Shown: piece by piece, positions 42,326 through 50,789 of the stretch
Layout: every line of letters starts with the position of its first letter
Numbering within the stretch: position 1 is the stretch's first letter
Assembly (NCBI GenBank): GCA_002067065.1
Contig: MVPY01000094.1
Location: forward strand, 1-64,000
Source of the DNA: Methanobacterium sp. PtaB.Bin024
Lineage (GTDB): Archaea > Methanobacteriota > Methanobacteria > Methanobacteriales > Methanobacteriaceae
Direction: 5' to 3'
Length of the DNA: 64,000 bases
Program-made: the position numbers and the translations under genes
The notes under the pieces: generated by a model
What the model was told of the DNA's origin: nothing
The model's database searches: none
What the model saw: only the letters and a program-made list of their open reading frames with translations

Positions 42326-43534
42326 ATGGCAAAAAAAGAAGAAATTATTGAAAAACTGGTTAAAGGAGAGTTAAAACTTTACCAGATTGAAAATTACACT
42401 GATAACATCCAGGAAGCAGTTGAGGTGAGAAGAGAATTTGCAGAACAAATATCTGGAGCCAATCTCAAGCATGTTTCCCATCATTCACTGGATATGGACC
42501 GGGCCATGAAAAAGAATATTGAAAATCCCATAGGAGTTGTGCAGATCCCGGTGGGACTGGTCGGACCACTCCAGATCAACGGTGAACATGCCCATGGAGA
42601 TTATTACGTTCCCCTGGCCACCTCTGAAGGGGCCCTGGTGGCTTCGGTTAACAGAGGGTGTTCTATTAGCAAAGCAGCTGGTGGCATCACCGTGCGCATA
42701 ATAGATGATAAAATGACCCGTGCCCCAGTTATAAGGGCAGATTCAATCCAAAAAGCCCTTGAATTAAAAGAATGGATTGAAAGGCATTTTATTGAGCTTA
42801 AAGAGGCTGCAGAGAGTACCACACGTCACGGGCGGTTGTTGAAGGTTGACCCTGTTATAGTGGTGGGTCGCTATGTTTATCCCCGTTTCACCTTCACCAC
42901 TGGTGACAGTATGGGCATGAACATGGTCACCATAGCCACAGAAAAGGCCCTGGAGATATTAACCAGAGAGACAAGAGCCCATGTAGTTGCACTCAGTGGT
43001 AACCTGTGTGTGGATAAGAAACCCTCTGCCCTGAATCTTATTGAAGGCCGTGGGAAGAGCATTGTTGCCGAAATAATCATCCCCAAGAACATTGTGGAAG
43101 AAAAGCTTAAAACAACTGCCGAGTCAATTGTGGAAGTTAATTTAGCCAAAAACATGATTGGCTCTGCCATATCAGGAAGTATGGGTTTTAATGCTCAGTA
43201 CGCCAACATGATCGGTGCCATATTCCTGGCCACTGGACAGGATGAGGCTCATATTGTGGAGGGTAGTCTGGGAGTAACCACTGCCGAAGAACAGAAGGGA
43301 GATTTGTACTTTTCTGTGACCCTGCCTGATGTTCCACTGGCAACTGTTGGAGGAGGAACCAGTCTGGAAACAGCCACCGAGTGCCTGCAGATTATGGGTG
43401 TTCATGGAGAAGGTAATGTAGGTAAATTTGCCGAAATCGTAGGGGCAACTGTTCTTACAGGTGAATTATCACTCATGGGTGCACTTGCTGCTGGTCATCT
43501 GGCAAGGGCCCATAAGGATTTGGGAAGAGGATAA
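42326..43534 (+). CDS. hmgA: HMG-CoA reductase, class I
   Basis: Reduces HMG-CoA to mevalonate with NADPH for archaeal isoprenoid lipids. The 402 residues show ENPIGVVQIPVGLVGPL, the catalytic glutamate in TSEGALVASVNRG, DSMGMNMVT with the catalytic aspartate (about 196-204), the NADPH-binding region and GHLARAHKDLG with the catalytic histidine near the C-terminus. Its composition is ordinary for this genome, in contrast to the AT-rich gene 28 bases downstream, so hmgA marks the left edge of the inserted-looking island. Confidence 0.97.
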   Translation: MAKKEEIIEKLVKGELKLYQIENYTDNIQEAVEVRREFAEQISGANLKHVSHHSLDMDRAMKKNIENPIGVVQIPVGLVGPLQINGEHAHGDYYVPLATSEGALVASVNRGCSISKAAGGITVRIIDDKMTRAPVIRADSIQKALELKEWIERHFIELKEAAESTTRHGRLLKVDPVIVVGRYVYPRFTFTTGDSMGMNMVTIATEKALEILTRETRAHVVALSGNLCVDKKPSALNLIEGRGKSIVAEIIIPKNIVEEKLKTTAESIVEVNLAKNMIGSAISGSMGFNAQYANMIGAIFLATGQDEAHIVEGSLGVTTAEEQKGDLYFSVTLPDVPLATVGGGTSLETATECLQIMGVHGEGNVGKFAEIVGATVLTGELSLMGALAAGHLARAHKDLGRG

Positions 43535-43562
43535 AAACTTTAAAGCTCTGACCGGTGAAACA

Positions 43563-43973
43563 ATGACATTCAAAGTTTTTATTTGTTATGAATCAAAAAC
43601 TGGTCAGAGTTATGCTCAAAATTTATATGAAGCTTTAGAAAAAGATGGTGAAAATGCATTTTTAGCAAGTAGTAAACTCTTAACAAAACATAAATGGAGA
43701 GAAAAAATTGATGCAGCATTAGAAGAAGCTACTTATTTTGTTTTAATTTATACTGCAGTTACATCTTCCTCATCTGAAGTAAAAAGAGAATGTCAAAAAG
43801 CTTTGAAATTAAAAAAAGATTTTATTACTTGCCGATGGCACCAGATTACTGTAGAAAAAACTAAAGAGTTACTAAATGAGTTATCAGACCTTCACCAAAT
43901 AAAATTTGAAGATAAACATGATCTTGCAAATAAAGCCATAGTTGAAATAGCTAAATTAAGGAGGGCCAAATAA
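43563..43973 (+). CDS. stand-alone TIR domain protein
   Basis: 136 residues that are nearly all TIR fold: strand A FKVFICYESKTGQSYAQNLY, helix A with YEALEK, the BB-loop region, DAALEEATYFVLIYTAV, then SSSSEVKRECQKALKLKKDF, where the glutamate in VKRE falls at the position of the NADase catalytic glutamate. Prokaryotic TIR domains cleave NAD+ or make cyclic ADP-ribose-type signals in anti-phage systems. The frame could extend upstream to 43461 but that overlaps hmgA; ATG 43563 with GGTGA is used. Its stop overlaps the next TIR-TPR gene (TAATG). AT-rich, Lys/Ile codons differ from flanking genes. Confidence 0.85.
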   Translation: MTFKVFICYESKTGQSYAQNLYEALEKDGENAFLASSKLLTKHKWREKIDAALEEATYFVLIYTAVTSSSSEVKRECQKALKLKKDFITCRWHQITVEKTKELLNELSDLHQIKFEDKHDLANKAIVEIAKLRRAK

Positions 43974-45925
43974 TGTCTTACGATGTTTTTATTTCATTTG
44001 ATTATTCTACTGGGCTAAATTTTGCAAAAAATTTAGAAGAGGCATTTAGAAAGATAGATATTAATGTGTTTTTAACTACCTCCGAGAATTTCAACCTAGA
44101 TTTAAGAAAGAAAATTGATTTTGCAATAACAGAAAGTAAATTTTTCATCATTTTATTCACTGCAGGAACACCAAACTCTAAAGAAGTTCAAAGAGAATTT
44201 AAAAAAGCACTTGATCTTAAAAAATATATAATACCATGTAGACATTCTAAACTTCCCCTAATCGAAACCCAGAAATTTATTGAACCAGATCAATATATTG
44301 GGGATAAAGGATTGCTTGATCTTTATCAAATCACATTTGAAGATGAATATGACTTGGCAAACAAAGTACTCCTAGAAATAATGAAAATTAAAGTTAAACA
44401 AAAAGAAAGGACAGATACTGATCCAGAAGCGATTTTACAAAAGGGAAACTTATATGTAAATCTAATGGATTGGGACAAAGCCCTTGAGGCATATAATACA
44501 GCAACAAAAATCAATCCTTATTACGTAGCAGCATGGATAAACAAGGGGAATGTTCAAAGTGAACTTGGGAATGATTTAGGAGCTATAAAATCTTATGATA
44601 TAGCAATAGAATTAAATCCAAATTCCACTGAAGCATTGGACAATAAGGGAATTATTTTAGGTAAGTTAAGAAAGTATGATAAATCATTGGATCTTTTTAA
44701 CAGATCATTAGAATTAAAACCAAATTCTTATAGAACATGGTATAACAAAGCTATAACATATTACCAATTGAAAAAACCTAAAAAATCGTTGCAAACGCTT
44801 AATAAAGCAATAAAACTAAAACCAGACTTTGCTGAAGCATTTCAAAGCAAAGGCGTGATATTGGGAGATCTTAAAAAAGAAATAAAGGCAATTGATGCAT
44901 TCAACAAAGCAATAAAACTAAAACCAGATTATGTTGAAGCATGGTACAATAAAGGGATTACATTATACCACTCCCAAAAATATGAAGCAGCACTTGAATC
45001 CTTTGAAAAAGCAATAGATATTAATCCAAATTTCACTGAAGCTTGGAATAATAAAGGAACATCACTTGACAAACTAGGTGAATACCAAAAAGCAATAAAT
45101 GCATACGATAAAGCAATAAAACTAAAACCGGACTATGTTGAAGCATGGTACAATAAAGGTGTAAGTCTCGGAAAAGCTGGATATTACGAAGAAGCTATTG
45201 AAATCTATGATAAAGTAATTAAATTAAAATCAGATCACGCTGATGCTTGGAGCAATAAAAGTTTATCACTTATCAATCTTAACCGTTATGAAGAAGCTTT
45301 AGCAGCAGCACAAAAGGCAATAGAATTTGATCCAGAATCTGCCGAAGCATGGAATAACAAGGGAATTTCATTGGGGCATCTTGGCAATCACGAAAAAGCA
45401 TTAGAATCTTTTGATAAATCTATAGAATTAAATCCCAACCTTCCAAAATCATGGGTAAATAAAGGAAACGCACTTGAAATTATTGGAAATCTCGAAAAAG
45501 CTCTTGATGCTTACAACAAAGCACTTGAACTAAGACCAAATTACTCTATTGCATTGGAAAGAAAAGGATTGATTTTTGATCATCTCGGTCTTTATAACGA
45601 AGCAGTTGAAGTTTACAATAAATTAATTGAAAAATATCCTAGCATTGCTACTGCATGGAATAATAGGGGTATTGTTTTAAGTAAACTTCAGCGTTTTCAC
45701 GATGCATTAGAATCATATGACCATGCCACCAAACTAAACCCAAATTATGCTACAGCTTTGTTTAACAAAGCTTGTTTATATGCTCTTCTTAAAGACAAGG
45801 AAAGAGCTCTTGAAAACTTATCTAAGGCCATAAATTTAGATAAGAAATTTAAAGAGAATGCAAAAAAAGACCAAGACTTCAAAAACCTTTGGGAAGATAA
45901 AGACTTCAAAAAACTTGTTGAGTGA
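43973..45925 (+). CDS. TIR-TPR protein (about 14 tetratricopeptide repeats)
   Basis: 650 residues. The TIR domain (1-140) starts SYDVFISFDYSTGLNFAKNL and has IILFTAGTPNSKEVQREFKK with the candidate catalytic glutamate in VQRE. A TPR array (about 150-620) follows, with 34-residue units such as AIKLKPDYVEAWYNKG and AIDINPNFTEAWNNKG. A terminal cap ends DFKNLWEDKDFKKLV. TPR superhelices bind peptides or proteins, so the array is a likely sensor or oligomerisation platform controlling the TIR enzyme, analogous to NLR-like architectures; this is inference. AAGGAGGG gives an excellent ribosome site. It is coupled to the upstream TIR gene, so both should be made at similar levels. Confidence 0.9.
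   Translation: MSYDVFISFDYSTGLNFAKNLEEAFRKIDINVFLTTSENFNLDLRKKIDFAITESKFFIILFTAGTPNSKEVQREFKKALDLKKYIIPCRHSKLPLIETQKFIEPDQYIGDKGLLDLYQITFEDEYDLANKVLLEIMKIKVKQKERTDTDPEAILQKGNLYVNLMDWDKALEAYNTATKINPYYVAAWINKGNVQSELGNDLGAIKSYDIAIELNPNSTEALDNKGIILGKLRKYDKSLDLFNRSLELKPNSYRTWYNKAITYYQLKKPKKSLQTLNKAIKLKPDFAEAFQSKGVILGDLKKEIKAIDAFNKAIKLKPDYVEAWYNKGITLYHSQKYEAALESFEKAIDINPNFTEAWNNKGTSLDKLGEYQKAINAYDKAIKLKPDYVEAWYNKGVSLGKAGYYEEAIEIYDKVIKLKSDHADAWSNKSLSLINLNRYEEALAAAQKAIEFDPESAEAWNNKGISLGHLGNHEKALESFDKSIELNPNLPKSWVNKGNALEIIGNLEKALDAYNKALELRPNYSIALERKGLIFDHLGLYNEAVEVYNKLIEKYPSIATAWNNRGIVLSKLQRFHDALESYDHATKLNPNYATALFNKACLYALLKDKERALENLSKAINLDKKFKENAKKDQDFKNLWEDKDFKKLVE
44804..45159. repeat. near-identical TPR-coding DNA repeats
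   Basis: AAAGCAATAAAACTAAAACC begins copies at 44804, 44906 and 45110, spaced 102 (one TPR) and 204 (two TPRs) bases. The last two copies are nearly identical over 50 bases. Such DNA-level identity points to recent internal duplication or conversion. Confidence 0.75.
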
Positions 45926-46022
45926 AAATATTTATAAACAAATTATTATTTCCCTAAATTAATTTATAGCAAGACTAGTACACATTACACATTCTTGAGA
46001 CATGACAAAGGTTTATTAAACA

Positions 46023-47651
46023 ATGAAATACACCCCTGACCCTCCTCATGATGTATTTATATGCTATGAATCATTAACAGGAGAAAGTTACGCACATAAC
46101 TTAAAAAAAGCCCTAGAAAAAGGTGATCATTATAAGGTTTATCTATTTTCTGAAGATAATCTTGGTGGAGATCATTGGGCAGAAAAAAGGGACTCCGCAT
46201 TGGAAAAAGCTTCTTTTTTCGTTGTTATTATCACTGGAAGAACTTTTGATTCAGAAGAAGTTAAAAAAGAGTATAAAAAAGCTATTAACTTAAAAAAAAG
46301 AGTAATTCCTTGTAGATACTATAGTATTGAACCAATCAACACTCATGAATTATCAAAATTTGATCAAATCGAATTTAAAAATGAGAATGATCTTGCAAAT
46401 AAAGTTATAATAGAAATTGATAAAATAGTGAAAAGTAAAATAGAAATACAAAATGATCCAAAGGAATTTTTCAATAGAGGTAATTTACTAGTCAACCTTA
46501 TGGAATTAGAGGAAGCATTGGAAAATTACAACAAAGCTATAGAACTAAAACCTGATTTTGTGGGAGCACTGAATAATAAAGGTCTTTTATTAATTCAACT
46601 ATCTAAACATAGGGAAGCACTTCACTGTTTTGATGAAGCTATCAACATAAGTCCTAAAGCGAGTATATTTAACAACAAAGGTATTGCTCTCGCTGCCCTT
46701 AATGAAAATGAAGAAGCATTAAAATGTTACGAAACTGCAATAAAATTAAATCCTAATTCATATGAATCATTATCCAATAAAGGTATTTTACTTTACAATA
46801 ATAAAATGTTTGAGGAAGCACTTGACATCTATAACCAAGCGATCAAAATAAACCCGAATAGTGCTGGTATCTGGTCTAATAAAGGTGCCGTTCTTAATGA
46901 GATTGGTGAATATGAAGAATCACTCAAATCTCATAATAAAGCCCTAAAATTGAATCCTCACTCTGCTTTCTTATGGTACAACAAAGGGAACTTACTCAAA
47001 GATATTGAAAGCACTGATGAAGCTCTTAAATGCTACAATAAAGCAATTGAATTAAAAAAAGATTTTGATTTGGCTTGGTTAAATAAAGGATCAATATTTT
47101 ATAAATTGAAGCTTTATAACGAAGCCATTTTATGTTACAACAAAGCGATCAAAATAAACCCCTCCCTTATTGAAGCATATGTTAACAAAGGTAATAGCCT
47201 CCTCAAAAAAGGACATTTTAAAGAAGCCCTCGGTAATTTTGATAAAGCCATTACCATTAACCCAAAATTTGCTGAAGCATGGCGTTGGAAAGCCATTACC
47301 CTTAAAAAGATTAAAAATTTTGAAGAATCACGCAGATCTTATGAAAAATCAATTGAATTAAATCCAGAAGATCCTAATAATTGGACGGGAATAAGTGAAG
47401 TGCTAACAAAATTGGGGAACGAAAAAAAAGCTATTGAATCATTGAATACAGCGATAAAAATAGATCCTAAAAACGCAGCAGCATTTTATAATTTAGCATG
47501 TTTATATGCACTAAAAAATGATAAAGAAAAAGCCCTAAGAATTCTGTCTGAATCCATAAAAATAGATTCTAAGTATAAAAAATTAGCAATAGAAGACTCG
47601 GACTTCATGAATCTTTGGGATGATGAAGATTTTAAAAAACTTGTAAGATAA
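46023..47651 (+). CDS. second TIR-TPR protein (about 11 tetratricopeptide repeats)
   Basis: 542 residues, paralogous to the preceding gene. TIR domain: HDVFICYESLTGESYAHNLK, FSEDNLGGDHWAEKRDSALE (BB-loop side), VVIITGRTFDSEEVKKEYKK with the candidate glutamate in VKKE. TPR array from about residue 147, ending in the same cap as the first copy (DFMNLWDDEDFKKLVR). It lies 97 bases downstream, behind its own AAAGG site, and may have its own promoter in that AT-rich gap. Two different TPR arrays on similar TIR heads suggest two recognition specificities feeding one output, or a heteromeric complex. Function is inferred. Confidence 0.9.
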   Translation: MKYTPDPPHDVFICYESLTGESYAHNLKKALEKGDHYKVYLFSEDNLGGDHWAEKRDSALEKASFFVVIITGRTFDSEEVKKEYKKAINLKKRVIPCRYYSIEPINTHELSKFDQIEFKNENDLANKVIIEIDKIVKSKIEIQNDPKEFFNRGNLLVNLMELEEALENYNKAIELKPDFVGALNNKGLLLIQLSKHREALHCFDEAINISPKASIFNNKGIALAALNENEEALKCYETAIKLNPNSYESLSNKGILLYNNKMFEEALDIYNQAIKINPNSAGIWSNKGAVLNEIGEYEESLKSHNKALKLNPHSAFLWYNKGNLLKDIESTDEALKCYNKAIELKKDFDLAWLNKGSIFYKLKLYNEAILCYNKAIKINPSLIEAYVNKGNSLLKKGHFKEALGNFDKAITINPKFAEAWRWKAITLKKIKNFEESRRSYEKSIELNPEDPNNWTGISEVLTKLGNEKKAIESLNTAIKIDPKNAAAFYNLACLYALKNDKEKALRILSESIKIDSKYKKLAIEDSDFMNLWDDEDFKKLVR

Positions 47652-47676
47652 TTTATTTAAAAAAACAAAGATTACT

Positions 47677-48234
47677 ATGAAAATAGATTTCACTTATTTT
47701 ATAGAAGGTCTAAAGAAAGCAAGTACAAATATGAATGATAAATCCTATTTCCAAATAGATAATACTGAATCTGAAGAATTAATTTATCGTGAACGAGTTT
47801 ATTGCTATGAATTATATCATCAATTGCGCTGTGTTCTAGGAGACCTCCTTTCTTATAAACTTCAAGGAGAAATGGATAAATCTAAACATCCAATAATTGA
47901 AGAAAATTATAAACCAGATTTTATTTTCCATATACCTGGTACAATGGAAGAGAATTTAGTAGTTATGGAAGTTAAACCAGTGCATACTCAAAAAAATAAA
48001 ATCAAAGATGATATTGAAAAACTTATAAATTTTCGTAATTATAACTATTTCTATGGAATTCTGCTTATGTACGGCAATGGTGAACAATCTTTACCTAAAA
48101 AAATTATAGATCTATTTAAATCGAGTTTATCCAGAGAATACGATGATTATTTATTGTTTATTTGGCACCCAGGACCAGGAAAAGAAATTGTAATTTTAAA
48201 TGAAGATTTGCTATCAGTAGGAGAAGAAGAATAA
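47677..48234 (+). CDS. PD-(D/E)XK-like nuclease domain protein
   Basis: 185 residues with the order of a PD-(D/E)XK core: a helix with conserved acidic/Arg residues (SEELIYRERVYCYELYHQLR), KPDFIFHIPG giving P-D, then a strand LVVMEVKPVHTQ giving E-x-K, and a following helix DDIEKLINFRNYNYFYGILL. This is the restriction-endonuclease fold used by many defence nucleases; the specific family is not recognised. It begins 25 bases after the second TIR-TPR stop, shares the low-GC composition, and ends at 48234, directly abutting the ATG of the next, normal-composition gene. It may be the DNA-acting arm of the system, or an inactive structural homologue. Confidence 0.7.
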   Translation: MKIDFTYFIEGLKKASTNMNDKSYFQIDNTESEELIYRERVYCYELYHQLRCVLGDLLSYKLQGEMDKSKHPIIEENYKPDFIFHIPGTMEENLVVMEVKPVHTQKNKIKDDIEKLINFRNYNYFYGILLMYGNGEQSLPKKIIDLFKSSLSREYDDYLLFIWHPGPGKEIVILNEDLLSVGEEE

Positions 48235-48816
48235 ATGAACATTCGCGAATTCATTAATGAATATTTTAAAATGAGCCGTTACGTGGCTCTGGGAACCATG
48301 GATGGAATACTGGCGGTGATGGGAGTTACCTTAACTGCCAGTGGTGTGGCTGGTGCGGCTGGTCTGGACATTTCCAATTTCTCTGTTGGATTAACTGGTC
48401 TTGCTGGAGGCATAGCTCTGGCCATGTCCAATGCATTCGGTTCTTTTATTGGTGAACGGGCCGAGGAAGTGCGTACCATCCGAGACCTGGAGCATAAGAT
48501 GATGCTGGATGAGGGTAAACTGGATGACACCCACATTCACCAGCAGGCCAAGAGGCGAATTTTCATGAGTATGTTCACCCATGGATTCAGCAGCTTCATT
48601 GGATCATTCGTACCAGTACTACCTTTCCTGCTCATTTCCGATAGGATGACTGCCACCATGTGCACCATCATACTCTGTTTCATAGCATTGATCATACTAG
48701 GTGTGTATTTAGGCCGTGTATCCCGTGAAAGTTTACTTAAAACCAGCCTTGAAATCGTACTTATTGGGGTCTTAATCGGTGTGGTCAGCTTCCTAATTGG
48801 GGGAGGGCATGGTTAA
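48235..48816 (+). CDS. VIT1/CCC1-like metal transporter family membrane protein
   Basis: 193 residues with five hydrophobic segments. The start YVALGTMDGILAVMGVTLTA matches the G-x-x-DG-x-x-x-x-x-G motif of helix 1 in VIT1/CCC1 iron/manganese transporters, and a charged cytosolic stretch (RAEEVRTIRDLEHKMMLDEG) resembles their metal-binding helices. GGAGAAGAAG lies before the ATG and inside the end of the upstream gene. Base composition returns to the genome norm here, so this is a core gene at the right edge of the island. Confidence 0.8.
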   Translation: MNIREFINEYFKMSRYVALGTMDGILAVMGVTLTASGVAGAAGLDISNFSVGLTGLAGGIALAMSNAFGSFIGERAEEVRTIRDLEHKMMLDEGKLDDTHIHQQAKRRIFMSMFTHGFSSFIGSFVPVLPFLLISDRMTATMCTIILCFIALIILGVYLGRVSRESLLKTSLEIVLIGVLIGVVSFLIGGGHG

Positions 48817-48968
48817 TCCATGATACTTCCCTAAAATTTATTCTATATCTAAGATAAAATGAACAATACTACATTAAGGCAGCATCCCCCTCCCTATTCT
48901 AAATTACTTATGAGAATGATTAAATAGTTTAATAAGAAAAATAGTGGAAAATCATACAATAAAATAAC

Positions 48969-49817
48969 TCATAAATCCATTTCTACATTGTAAAGCTTTT
49001 CTGGTATTTCCACATGGATATGGTAGGCATCTTCCTCAGTGAGTAAACCTGCATTGATCAGTTTCCTGGTTCTTCTGGGAACGGTTCTGGGACCCATAAC
49101 TGCCCCTGGTCTTGTTTTATCATCCAGGTAATCGGTTTCCATGAGGAAATTTTTTCCCTTCCTTACAGCCTCACGCATCACATCACCACTGGCAATAAGA
49201 GAAGGTGTGATACCATGGTTTTCCTCTGGGAGGATAAATGGTCCTGAGAAATGTTTGATAACTTTTTCTTCCTTTAAGTGTGCCTTCCTGGCCATCTCGG
49301 CAAATTCCTGGTACTGTTCTTCTGAAGCACTTTCTGTGTGCAGTTGCACCGGGCAGTCTGCTTCACGAGCCAGTTCCATGGCATATACCATGAGATGGTT
49401 ATGGACTTCCATCTCCTCTGGCAAGACAGGATAGTGTGGTCTACCGATTTCACCTATACCCACTGCCCTTCCCTCCAGCACCATGTTTTGGGCTGCCTCC
49501 AGGGCACCCCTCATTAACTCCTCGGCCTGCACCAGATCCATACCTGCCTCAACACGTCTGCTGAGCTCTGCAGGATGAGCTCCCACCACTGCAAAGGCTT
49601 TAACATCTGTTTCCTGATTGATCTCATCTGCATACTTTACAACCAGTTCCATAGCCTCGACAAAACTACATTCTGGACTTACGGTCCAGGTGGGCTTATT
49701 GGGGATGATCATGGATGTTCCCCCTGACCTATGAAATTTAGAGGCTACATCTAAAGGTCCTTCACCGTTTATAGGATCTACGTGTATGTGATTGTCAGTG
49801 GATGGTATGTTGTCCAT
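48969..49817 (-). CDS. TIM-barrel metal-dependent hydrolase (COG1831/TatD-related)
   Basis: 282 residues with DNHIHVDP near the N-terminus (H-x-H), AVVGAHPAELSRRV, GIGEIGRPHYPVLPEE, the histidine in PVQLHTESASEEQY, IKHFSGP and METDYLDD as the last acidic ligand. This fits the COG1831 branch of the amidohydrolase superfamily. Substrate unknown. AAGGTAG precedes the ATG, whose surroundings are duplicated several times upstream (see the repeat at 49810-49903). It is distinct from the similar hydrolase at 3124-3891. Confidence 0.82.
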   Translation of the reverse strand: MDNIPSTDNHIHVDPINGEGPLDVASKFHRSGGTSMIIPNKPTWTVSPECSFVEAMELVVKYADEINQETDVKAFAVVGAHPAELSRRVEAGMDLVQAEELMRGALEAAQNMVLEGRAVGIGEIGRPHYPVLPEEMEVHNHLMVYAMELAREADCPVQLHTESASEEQYQEFAEMARKAHLKEEKVIKHFSGPFILPEENHGITPSLIASGDVMREAVRKGKNFLMETDYLDDKTRPGAVMGPRTVPRRTRKLINAGLLTEEDAYHIHVEIPEKLYNVEMDL

Positions 49818-49903
49818 ATAATCTACCTTGTGTTGCCACTAATTAATTCTTGTTATCCATCTAATCGACTCTTATTGTCCATATTCTTATTGTCCATATA
49901 ATA
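49810..49903. repeat. repeated start-codon segment (TTGTCCATA units)
   Basis: TTGTCCATA, the complement of TATGGACAA at the hydrolase start, occurs at 49810, 49875 and 49890, with a variant TTATCCATC at 49853. On the minus strand each copy reads as an ATG-GAC/GAT-AA start of a mini-frame upstream of the true gene. Confidence 0.6.
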
Positions 49904-49931
49904 AACTGTTGTTGCCAGCTTAATCTATTCT

Positions 49932-50789
49932 TCAGCTTATAAAACCCAATCCTTTCATTATTGCTTCTTCAAACACCCTAAAGGGTGGATTGATCCCTGT
50001 CCAGATGCGGAATGATTCCATTCCCTGGTAAATTAACATTCTGGTGCCGTTAATGGTTTTTGCACCTGCTTTTTCTGCTTCACGTATTAAGCCTGTTTTC
50101 AGTGGGTTGTAGACTATGTCGTTAACCACCAGATTCTGGTGCATCATACTGCTCGTTACAATGGGTTTTTGATCCTCATGGGGATGCATACCCACTGGAG
50201 TGGTGTTTATCAGGACATCTGTGTCCTTTAACTCTTCAACCAGTTTATCATCAAGCCCTAAACAGCCCACTGATGTGGCAAAGTTTTGGCCAAGATCAGC
50301 GGTGAGTTTACAGGCATTTTCCCTGGTGCGGTTGGCTATTAAAACTTCCCCTGCACCCGCAAGGAGTGACTGGAATGATACTGCCCGTGCAGCACCACCA
50401 GCACCAATAATGATTATTTTTTTACCCTTAACTGGTGTGACTTCTTCAATAGCCTTAACAGCCCCCACCCCGTCGGTGTTAAAACCGGTGAGTGTGTTTT
50501 TACTAAATTTAAGGGTGTTAACTGCACCTATAAGCTGTGCTGCCTGACCTATCTCATCAAGGTATTTGATTATCTCCCTTTTGTGGGGAATGGTTATATT
50601 CAGCCCCTTAATTCCCATAGATCTTGCACCAGCAATTGCTGAATCCAGATTTTCAGGTCTAACATGGAAAGGAACATAAATATAATCTATTTTTAGATGT
50701 TTGAAGGCAGCGTTGTGCATGAGAGGTGACAGACTGTGTTCCACAGGATCTCCCATTATACCCACCACTGCAGTTTTACCAGTTATCAA
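49932..50789 (-). CDS. aroE: shikimate dehydrogenase
   Basis: NADP-dependent reduction of 3-dehydroshikimate, 285 residues. Substrate site: GDPVEHSLSPLMHNAAF and NITIPHK with the catalytic lysine, then NTDGVGAVKAI with the catalytic aspartate. Cofactor site: IIGAGGAARAVSF and NRTRENA, where Arg favours NADP. INTTPVGMHP is the family's later motif. TTG start with GGTGA eight bases ahead. Monocistronic; followed by the hydrolase gene after 114 bases. Confidence 0.96.
   Translation of the reverse strand: MITGKTAVVGIMGDPVEHSLSPLMHNAAFKHLKIDYIYVPFHVRPENLDSAIAGARSMGIKGLNITIPHKREIIKYLDEIGQAAQLIGAVNTLKFSKNTLTGFNTDGVGAVKAIEEVTPVKGKKIIIIGAGGAARAVSFQSLLAGAGEVLIANRTRENACKLTADLGQNFATSVGCLGLDDKLVEELKDTDVLINTTPVGMHPHEDQKPIVTSSMMHQNLVVNDIVYNPLKTGLIREAEKAGAKTINGTRMLIYQGMESFRIWTGINPPFRVFEEAIMKGLGFIS

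Noticed and set aside
43461..43562. Upstream extension of the first TIR protein into hmgA
   Set aside because: The TIR domain begins right at ATG 43563, which has its own GGTGA site; the extension encodes no TIR sequence and lies in the hmgA 3' end.
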